Origin: Novosphingobium sp.
GTDB lineage: Bacteria; Pseudomonadota; Alphaproteobacteria; Sphingomonadales; Sphingomonadaceae
Direction of reading: 5' to 3'
DNA: 64,000 nt
Assembly: GCF_030699305.1 (NCBI RefSeq)
Contig: NZ_JAUYNB010000027.1
Coordinates: forward strand, 114,554 to 178,553
In this document: one piece after another, positions 58,591 through 64,000 of the stretch
Layout: the number at the start of each line of letters is the position of its first letter
How positions within the stretch are numbered: the stretch's first letter is position 1
Made by a program: the position numbers and the translations under genes
The notes under the pieces: model-generated
Database searches by the model: none
The model's input: only the letters and a program-made list of their open reading frames with translations
What the model was told of the DNA's origin: nothing

Positions 58591-59216
58591 GCGTTTTCTC
58601 CATGCAGCCGCGTCAGCAGCCAGGGCAGGGCGTGTTCCCAGGTGTCGATCCGCGCGTGGGCGTGACCGGCCTCGAACCCGCAGGTGATGTGCGGTGCCAG
58701 CACGGGTTCGCCGCACAAGTGCAGCCGGTCGACGTGCGGGGATATTTCCGCGACGGAGCCATGATGCTGGGCCAGATCGTCGATGAACACCGCACGGCTG
58801 GGCTGGTATTCGTCCAGAATGGCTTGCAGCGCCGGGCCTTTCGGCCCCTGATTGGTGAACACCCGCACGTTGATGCCGTGATCGGCCAGCTGGATGCGGC
58901 GGGCTTCGTTGTGCTTGTCCGACAGGTTGGTCAGCACGACCACATCGGCATGCTCGGCCAGCGTGTTCATCCCGGCCACGGCCCCGATAATCGGGATCTG
59001 GCGGTGCATCTGCGTGTCGAAGAACCCGGTCAGCAACTTCCAGATGTCAGCCGGTTCGACCAGCTCGCCGCTGTCCTTGTAGCGGACCGCGTTGGCAAAA
59101 TCGTTGCCGATCATCCGGAACGTCACGCCCTGCGTTTCGTCCAGCCACTCGCCGAAGGGCACGATCATGTGCAGCAGCACTTCGTCGCAATCGCTGATGA
59201 TCAGGGGTTTCGCCAT
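58587..59216 (-). CDS. HAD-superfamily hydrolase
   Basis: A 209-residue haloacid-dehalogenase-like protein. The nucleophile motif is IISDCDEVLL (DxD), followed by a cap-like region, VVVLTNLSDKHNEA (motif II Thr), NQGPKGPAL (motif III Lys) and VFIDDLAQHH (motif IV Asp-Asp). Probably a phosphatase; substrate unknown. ATG at 59216 follows GAGAGAGA; the stop overlaps the ridA start. It is two bases after the DUF3572 stop. Confidence 0.85.
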   Translation of the reverse strand: MAKPLIISDCDEVLLHMIVPFGEWLDETQGVTFRMIGNDFANAVRYKDSGELVEPADIWKLLTGFFDTQMHRQIPIIGAVAGMNTLAEHADVVVLTNLSDKHNEARRIQLADHGINVRVFTNQGPKGPALQAILDEYQPSRAVFIDDLAQHHGSVAEISPHVDRLHLCGEPVLAPHITCGFEAGHAHARIDTWEHALPWLLTRLHGENA

Positions 59217-59218
59217 TG

Positions 59219-59536
59219 TCACAATCTCTCTCGTGCGGCCATCAGTTCGGCTGGCTTCACCGCCAGTTCCTCGGCCGCAGCCACAAGGTCTGGTTCATGG
59301 GCGGCCAGAAAATCGAGCACCGCGCCCAGCACCGCCGGGTCGCCCAGCCCGCTGCGCAGATCGTCCACCGTCAGCCCGGTCAGCGCCAGCAACCGTTCGG
59401 CGCGCGGGGCATCGCCCAGCACCCAGCCCAGCGCGCCCAGCGCCAGTGCGGCGGCATCTTGGCCGGGGGATTGGGGCTCGCGAAGAATTGTCAGCCTCGT
59501 GTGCAGCGGGTAAGCCGGTTCAATGGCAAAGCGCAT
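59219..59536 (-). CDS. DUF3572 family protein
   Basis: A 105-residue protein with the DUF3572 pattern: DAAALALGALGWVLGD, LLALTGLTVDDLRSGLGDPAVLGAVLDFL. Function unknown. The only good start is the ATG at 59536, so its first 14 bases overlap the start of the divergent divK gene. It leads a five-gene operon. The N-terminal ~20 residues are not conserved as far as I can tell, so the true start could be a rare codon further in. Confidence 0.78.
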   Translation of the reverse strand: MRFAIEPAYPLHTRLTILREPQSPGQDAAALALGALGWVLGDAPRAERLLALTGLTVDDLRSGLGDPAVLGAVLDFLAAHEPDLVAAAEELAVKPAELMAARERL

Positions 59537-59900
59537 CCTTGTTGTCGAGGACAACGACCTCAACCGCAAGCTGTTCTGCGACGTCCTGAAAAGCCAGGGC
59601 TATGCGGTGGAACCGGTGGCCGACGGGCTGGAGGCGCTGGACCGCGCGCGGCAGTTTGTCCCCAACCTGATCATCATGGACATCCAGATGCCCAACGTAT
59701 CCGGGCTGGACCTGATCGAAGCGGCCAAGGCCGACGCCACCTTGCGGGCGATTCCCGTGCTGGCCGTCACCGCTTACGCCGGCAAGGGCGACGAGGAACG
59801 CATCCGCGACGCCGGGGCCGAAGGATACCTGGCCAAGCCGGTGTCGATCCGGCCGTTCATGGCCGCCGTGAAGGCGCTGGTGGAAAAACCAGCGGGCTAA
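59523..59900 (+). CDS. divK: Single-domain response regulator DivK
   Basis: Cell-cycle signalling regulator upstream of the DivL-CckA-CtrA pathway in alphaproteobacteria. The 125-residue protein is one receiver domain: ILVVEDNDLNRKLF, phospho-acceptor Asp53 in IIMDIQMPNVSG, VLAVTAYAGKGDEERI, GYLAKPVSIRPF. No output domain, full length for DivK. The start overlaps the divergent DUF3572 gene by 14 bases. The window also carries ctrA. Confidence 0.92.
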   Translation: MAKRILVVEDNDLNRKLFCDVLKSQGYAVEPVADGLEALDRARQFVPNLIIMDIQMPNVSGLDLIEAAKADATLRAIPVLAVTAYAGKGDEERIRDAGAEGYLAKPVSIRPFMAAVKALVEKPAG

Positions 59901-59972
59901 GCCGCAACTTTCGCCTATATTCCGCCCCATTCATCGGCCAAAGCGCCGCAAACACTTCGGGAGCATACCAAG

Positions 59973-60212
59973 ATGGACCGCGCCGCAACCGCCGAGAAAA
60001 TCGCCGCGCTGATCGAACCGTTCAACAAGAAGGGCGTGGCGATCACCGATGCCAGCACTTTTGCCGGTGATCTGGAATTCGACAGCCTGACCGTGATGGA
60101 TTTCGTCGCCGCGATCGAAGATGATTTCGACATCATCATCAGCATGAACCAGCAGGCCGAGATCGAAACCTACGGTCAGCTGATCGATGCCGTCGTGAAG
60201 TTGCAGGGATAA
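59973..60212 (+). CDS. Acyl carrier protein of sphingolipid synthesis
   Basis: A 79-residue acyl carrier protein. The phosphopantetheine-attachment Ser is Ser38 in LEFDSLTVMDFV. GGGAGC-type ribosome binding site before the ATG. It is eight bases upstream of serine palmitoyltransferase; in Caulobacter-type sphingolipid loci a dedicated ACP supplies the acyl chain to SPT, and this pairing is the basis for the assignment. It is distinct from the general AcpP in sequence (acidic helix II but different flanks). Confidence 0.9.
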   Translation: MDRAATAEKIAALIEPFNKKGVAITDASTFAGDLEFDSLTVMDFVAAIEDDFDIIISMNQQAEIETYGQLIDAVVKLQG

Positions 60213-60220
60213 GCCAGACC

Positions 60221-61420
60221 ATGACTGACCTGTTTTCCAAATTCGACCCGCTGATCGAAATGCGCGCGGGGCTGCTGGCCACCGGCGTGACCGATCCGTT
60301 CGGCATGGTGATGGAAAAGGTGCTGTCGCCGACCGTCGCGGTCTGCAACGGGCGGGAAACGATCCTGCTGGGCACTTACAACTACATGGGCATGACCTTC
60401 GATCCCGACGTGATCGAGGCGGGCAAGCAGGCGCTGGACGATTTTGGCGCGGGGACCACCGGCAGCCGGGTGCTGAACGGGACCTATGCCGGGCACCGCG
60501 CGGTGGAAGAAGCGCTCAAGGAATTTTACGGAATGGACCACGCGATGGTCTTTTCCACCGGCTATCAGGCCAACCTCGGGATCATCAGCACGATCGCGGG
60601 CAAGGGCGATTACATCGTGCTCGACATCGATAGCCATGCCTCGATCTGGGATGGCTGCAAGCTGGGCGACGCCGAAGTCGTGCCGTTCAAGCACAACGAT
60701 ATCGAAGCGATGGAAAAGCGCCTGAAGCGCATTCCCGAAGGCGCGGGCAAGCTGGTCATTCTGGAAGGCGTCTATTCGATGCTGGGTGATATCGCTCCGC
60801 TGAAGGAAATGATCCGCGTCGCCAAGGAAAACGGCGCCATGGTGCTGGTCGACGAAGCGCACTCGATGGGCTTCATCGGCCCCAACGGGCGCGGCGTGGC
60901 CGAGGATCAGGGCTGTCTGGATGACGTCGATTTCGTGATCGGGACGTTCTCCAAATCGGTCGGCACGGTCGGCGGTTTCTGCGTTTCGAACCATCCGAAG
61001 TTTGAAATCTTGCGGCTGGTCTGCCGCCCGTACGTATTCACCGCCAGCCTGCCGCCCAGCGTGGTGGCCACGGCCTGCACCTCGATCCGCAAGCTGATGC
61101 ACGCGGGCAACAAGCGTGCGCACTTGTGGGAAAATTCCAAGGTTCTGCATCAGGGACTGAAGGACAAGGGCTTCCAGCTCGGCACCGACACCCCGCAAAG
61201 CGCGATCATCGCGGTGATCATGCCCGATCTGGAACGCGGTGCGGCGATGTGGGAAGCGCTGCTGAAGGAAGGGCTCTACGTCAACCTCGCCCGCCCGCCC
61301 GCCACGCCGGCCAACATGACCCTGCTGCGCTGCTCGCTGTGCGCTGAACATAGTGCAGAGCAGGTCCAGACGATCATCGGCATGTTCGAACGCGCCGGCA
61401 AGGCGGTCGGGATTATCTGA
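60221..61420 (+). CDS. spt: Serine palmitoyltransferase
   Basis: First enzyme of sphingolipid synthesis: serine plus an acyl thioester gives 3-ketodihydrosphingosine. The 399-residue alpha-oxoamine synthase has the PLP features: GTYNYMG near the start, FSTGYQANLG, His139 in DSHASIWDG stacking on PLP, Asp211 in VDEAHSMG, and Lys245 in GTFSKSVGT. Soluble cytoplasmic homodimer in Sphingomonas. The chain supplied is likely acyl-ACP from the gene just upstream. This is a defining marker for the Sphingomonadales assignment. Confidence 0.95.
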   Translation: MTDLFSKFDPLIEMRAGLLATGVTDPFGMVMEKVLSPTVAVCNGRETILLGTYNYMGMTFDPDVIEAGKQALDDFGAGTTGSRVLNGTYAGHRAVEEALKEFYGMDHAMVFSTGYQANLGIISTIAGKGDYIVLDIDSHASIWDGCKLGDAEVVPFKHNDIEAMEKRLKRIPEGAGKLVILEGVYSMLGDIAPLKEMIRVAKENGAMVLVDEAHSMGFIGPNGRGVAEDQGCLDDVDFVIGTFSKSVGTVGGFCVSNHPKFEILRLVCRPYVFTASLPPSVVATACTSIRKLMHAGNKRAHLWENSKVLHQGLKDKGFQLGTDTPQSAIIAVIMPDLERGAAMWEALLKEGLYVNLARPPATPANMTLLRCSLCAEHSAEQVQTIIGMFERAGKAVGII

Positions 61421-61432
61421 AGCGCCACGTTG

Positions 61433-62227
61433 ATGAACAATCCTCGCCTCCGGATCGCCGTGCTGGCCCTGCTGCTGGGGCTGGCGCTGGCGGTCTGGTA
61501 TTGGCGTTCGGACCTCGACCCGCGTCCCGGGGTGCAGATGGCGGACCAGCCGTGCCCGCCGCCCGCCAGCCAAGCGGATGAGGTCAAGCCGGTGAGGTTC
61601 GACTGGGTGGAGCTATGCCGCTACACCCATGAAAACGCCCGCCTGCTGGCCAGCGGCGCGCCGGTCGACGTGGTGTTCTTTGGCGATTCGATCACCGAAT
61701 ACTGGGCGGCGGCGGACCCCACGTTCTTTACCGGGGGGCGGATCAACCGGGGGATTTCCGGCCAGACCAGCCAGCAACTGGTGCTGCGCTTCCGGCAGGA
61801 TGTGCTGGGGCTGAAACCCCCAATCGTGGTGATGCAGGCCGGGGTCAACGACATCCTGGGCAACACCGGGCTGATCGGGTCGGACGCCTTCGTGGCCAAC
61901 TTCGAAACACTGATCGATCTGGCGCAGCTCCACGGGATCGCGGTGGTGATCGGCGGGCTGCCGGCCGCGTCCGGCATTCCGGGGCGGGACGATATCGACG
62001 CGACCGCGCGCACCGCCGATCTCAACCGCCGACTGCGCGATCTGGCGCAGCGGCGCGGCGTGGGCTTTGCCGACTATCACGCCGTATTGGCACGACCGGA
62101 TGGCCGCCCGCGCGCCGGATTGTCGGATGACGGCGTCCACCTGACCCCGGCGGGCTATGCCGCGATCCGCCCGGTGGCCGAACGCGCCGTGGCCGATGCC
62201 CGCGCCCGCCTGCCCGGCTCGGCCTGA
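61433..62227 (+). CDS. SGNH/GDSL-type esterase, membrane-anchored or exported
   Basis: A 264-residue protein: N-terminal membrane/signal segment (about residues 9-22, IAVLALLLGLALAVW), then the SGNH hydrolase: FFGDSITEYW (block I Ser), NRGISGQTSQQ (block II Gly), AGVNDILGN (block III Asn), DGVHLTPAGY (block V Asp-x-x-His). A lipase/esterase or acetyl-esterase role in the periplasm is likely. It is 12 bases after spt, on the same strand, so it may be cotranscribed with the sphingolipid genes. Confidence 0.87.
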   Translation: MNNPRLRIAVLALLLGLALAVWYWRSDLDPRPGVQMADQPCPPPASQADEVKPVRFDWVELCRYTHENARLLASGAPVDVVFFGDSITEYWAAADPTFFTGGRINRGISGQTSQQLVLRFRQDVLGLKPPIVVMQAGVNDILGNTGLIGSDAFVANFETLIDLAQLHGIAVVIGGLPAASGIPGRDDIDATARTADLNRRLRDLAQRRGVGFADYHAVLARPDGRPRAGLSDDGVHLTPAGYAAIRPVAERAVADARARLPGSA

Positions 62228-62273
62228 CGCTGATCCTTTGACAGCGGCGCGGCGCACGGGCAAGTAAGGCCGA

Positions 62274-63152
62274 ATGACTGAAGAAGAACAGGAAAAGCGC
62301 CTCAATCGCCGCCGTTTCTACAAGGCTGAGCAAGAGGCTTCGTTTGTCGAAGCGCAAGATCAATCGACCCCGCAAACCCGCAGCCCGGCCTACAAGCTGG
62401 CCTTCCGCGACACCGACTTTCTGCTGCGCGAGGAACTGCGCCCGGTGCGGTTCCAGCTGGAATTGCTGAAATGCGAAATGTTGCTGGAAGAGGCGAACAT
62501 CGGCTCCACGCTGGTGTGCTATGGCTCGGCCCGGATCCCCTCGCCCGAAGCGGCGGCGCAGCTGGTTGCCGATGCCCCGCCAGAGCGCAAGGCCGTGGCC
62601 GAGCGGCTGGCGGCCAAGGCCCAGTATTACGAAGAAGCGCGCAAGCTGGCCCAGCTCGCGTCCAGCTGCGGGATCGTTGAAAAGGGCATGCGCCAGTTCG
62701 TGGTTTGCTCCGGCGGCGGGCCGTCGATCATGGAAGCGGCCAATCGCGGCGCGGTGGAAGCCGGGGCGGAGACCATCGGCCTCAACATCGTCCTGCCGCA
62801 CGAACAGGCCCCCAACAGCTATGTCACCCCGCGCCTGGCGTTCCAGTTCCACTACTTCGCGCTGCGCAAGATGCATTTCCTGTTGCGGGCCAAGGCGGTG
62901 GCCGTGTTCCCCGGCGGGTTCGGCACGTTCGATGAATTCTTCGAACTGTTGACCCTGATCCAGACCGGCAAGATGAAGCCGATCCCGATCCTGCTCTATG
63001 GCAAGGAGTTCTGGACCAAGATCATCGATTTCGAGGCGCTGGCCGACGAAGGCGTGATCAACCACGCCGACCTGAACCTGTTCCACTGGGTCGAAACCGC
63101 CGAGGAAGGCTGGGCCAAGATCGTCGAGTTCTACGATCTGGAAGGCTGTTAG
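62274..63152 (+). CDS. LOG family protein (TIGR00730-like)
   Basis: A 292-residue protein with the LOG/lysine-decarboxylase-like fold. Key motifs: VVCSGGGPSIMEAANRGA and FPGGFGTFDEFFELLTL (PGGxGTxxE) with LIQTGK. Related proteins release nucleobases from nucleotides (for example cytokinin-activating phosphoribohydrolases), but this larger version has an extended N-terminus and the substrate is not known. AAGGCC before the ATG. It ends one base before the convergent thiD stop. Confidence 0.88.
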   Translation: MTEEEQEKRLNRRRFYKAEQEASFVEAQDQSTPQTRSPAYKLAFRDTDFLLREELRPVRFQLELLKCEMLLEEANIGSTLVCYGSARIPSPEAAAQLVADAPPERKAVAERLAAKAQYYEEARKLAQLASSCGIVEKGMRQFVVCSGGGPSIMEAANRGAVEAGAETIGLNIVLPHEQAPNSYVTPRLAFQFHYFALRKMHFLLRAKAVAVFPGGFGTFDEFFELLTLIQTGKMKPIPILLYGKEFWTKIIDFEALADEGVINHADLNLFHWVETAEEGWAKIVEFYDLEGC

Positions 63153-63153
63153 G

Positions 63154-63903
63154 TCAGCCCCGCGCTTCGTGGTGCCCCATCGGGCCGTGCCCCGCGCCGA
63201 ACCCCGGTGCGGCGCGCAGGGCGGAGCGGACGAACAGGCGCGCGCGGTCGACCGCTTCGGACAGGGGCAAACCGCGTCCGATGTAAGTGGCAATGGCGCT
63301 CGACAGGGTGCAGCCAGTGCCGTGGTTGTGGCGGGTGTGGATGCGGGTTCCGGCCATGACGTGCGGCGCCTCACCGGGGATCATCAGTGTGTCTTCCACC
63401 CGCTCCCCCTCAGCGTCGCCGCCTTTGGCGAGATAGGCGACGCCGCGCGCCATCATCGCCGCATGCCCGCCCAGCGCAGCCAGTTCGGTGACGTTGGGCG
63501 TGGTCAGCACCGCGAGGCGCATCAGCCGTTCGAACCCGGCAATCGTTGCGGCATCGGCCAGCGCCGCGCCGCTGGTGGCGACCATCACTGGATCGAACAC
63601 GACTGGCACTCGCAGCGCCTCCAGCCGGTCCGCCACTACGGCGGCAATCGCGGGAGAGCCGAGCATCCCGATCTTCACCGCGTCGACGCCGATATCGCTG
63701 GTGCAGGCATCGATCTGCGCTGCGACCAGCGCTGGCGACAATGCTTCAACCGCGGTGACCCCCAGTGAATTCTGCGCGGTGATCGCGGTGATCGCGGTCA
63801 TCGCATAGCCGCCCAGCATGGTGATCGTCTTGATATCGGCCTGAATGCCCGCACCGCCGGAGCTGTCGGAACCGGCAATGGACAGGATACGGGGCGGGGA
63901 CAT
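63154..63903 (-). CDS. thiD: Hydroxymethylpyrimidine/phosphomethylpyrimidine kinase
   Basis: Thiamine pathway kinase phosphorylating HMP and HMP-P. The 249-residue ribokinase-fold protein has GSDSSGGAGIQADIKT near the N-terminus, VDAVKIGML in the middle, FDPVMVATSG and HGTGCTLSSAIATYIG with the catalytic Asp/anion-hole region near the C-terminus. Normal length. It is convergent with the LOG gene. No other thi genes are in the window. Confidence 0.95.
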   Translation of the reverse strand: MSPPRILSIAGSDSSGGAGIQADIKTITMLGGYAMTAITAITAQNSLGVTAVEALSPALVAAQIDACTSDIGVDAVKIGMLGSPAIAAVVADRLEALRVPVVFDPVMVATSGAALADAATIAGFERLMRLAVLTTPNVTELAALGGHAAMMARGVAYLAKGGDAEGERVEDTLMIPGEAPHVMAGTRIHTRHNHGTGCTLSSAIATYIGRGLPLSEAVDRARLFVRSALRAAPGFGAGHGPMGHHEARG

Positions 63904-63920
63904 GGCGGCTACTTAAGCTA

Positions 63921-63999
63921 CCCTAACCGTTCGTGTCGAGCGTAGTCGAGACACCCCGCGCCGGCGTGTCTCCACTACGCTCGACACGAACGGGTAGGG
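63921..63999. repeat. Dispersed palindromic repeat, family B, copy 2
   Basis: Arms of 34 bases: left 63921-63954 beginning CCCTAACCGTTCGTGTCGAG, right 63966-63999, pairing with two mismatches around an 11-base spacer. The core CGTTCGTGTCGAG...AGTCGAGACA is shared with the copy at 43385-43458, which has TGA in the place of CGT. It lies upstream of thiD, at the window edge. Confidence 0.85.
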
Positions 64000-64000
64000 T

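Overview
This window is a piece of a high-GC alphaproteobacterial chromosome, most likely from the order Sphingomonadales (Novosphingobium, Sphingomonas or a relative). The main evidence is a sphingolipid start module (dedicated acyl carrier protein plus serine palmitoyltransferase, 59973-61420), together with the alphaproteobacterial cell-cycle regulators CtrA (51696-52391) and DivK (59523-59900) and a DksA that keeps only one of the usual zinc cysteines. The content is ordinary chromosome: no rRNA, tRNA, CRISPR array, prophage, transposase or integrase was seen. Genes are tightly packed and many neighbours overlap by ATGA or GTGA.

Layout. 1-3728: end of an RNase T2 gene, nadC, and a coupled PRPP-synthetase-like/thymidine (or AMP) phosphorylase pair. 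3852-11410: a tripartite heavy-metal-type RND efflux operon with a divergent two-component system; a CusR/CopR-like palindrome lies between them. 11439-14666: ribA, xthA, a palindrome-rich spacer, lolA and rpmG. 14809-21543: ppk2, phenylalanine hydroxylase, uppP, an M13 peptidase and an ABC exporter. 21712-26046: an intracellular PHB depolymerase, a DUF4126 membrane protein, and a MaoC/thiolase/CMD lipid operon. 26176-32186: polysaccharide genes resembling exosortase-A-associated loci, and a large Ala/Pro-rich membrane protein. 32430-38518: gltB and gltD. 38615-43366: an ATP-grasp protein, ung, an RNase D-like exonuclease, lptC, lptA and a WcaI-like glycosyltransferase. 43476-50680: two small membrane proteins, mutS, malic enzyme, a TSUP permease and trmB. 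50803-56210: a membrane-tethered LuxR-type protein, ctrA, DUF4112, a lipoprotein SBP, a PilZ protein, dksA and a Sel1 protein. 56234-59536: a five-gene operon (DUF3572, HAD, RidA, GDPD, GNAT) running away from divK. 59973-63903: sphingolipid ACP/SPT, an SGNH hydrolase, a LOG-family protein and thiD.

Shared themes are the cell envelope (sphingolipid synthesis, LptA/LptC, LolA, UppP, polysaccharide genes), carbon storage (PHB depolymerase, thiolase, MaoC, PPK2), and the CtrA-DivK cell-cycle circuit. Two families of dispersed long palindromes are present, each with two copies (1227-1331 and 22976-23119; 43385-43458 and 63921-63999), and a compound palindrome occupies the only gene-free stretch over 300 bases (13298-13784). 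The most unusual points are the LuxR-type membrane protein with a strong internal ribosome binding site at its membrane segment, the compound palindrome, the exosortase-type sugar genes without a visible exosortase, and the phosphorylase/PRPP-synthetase pair. Nothing here can be declared a new system from sequence alone.
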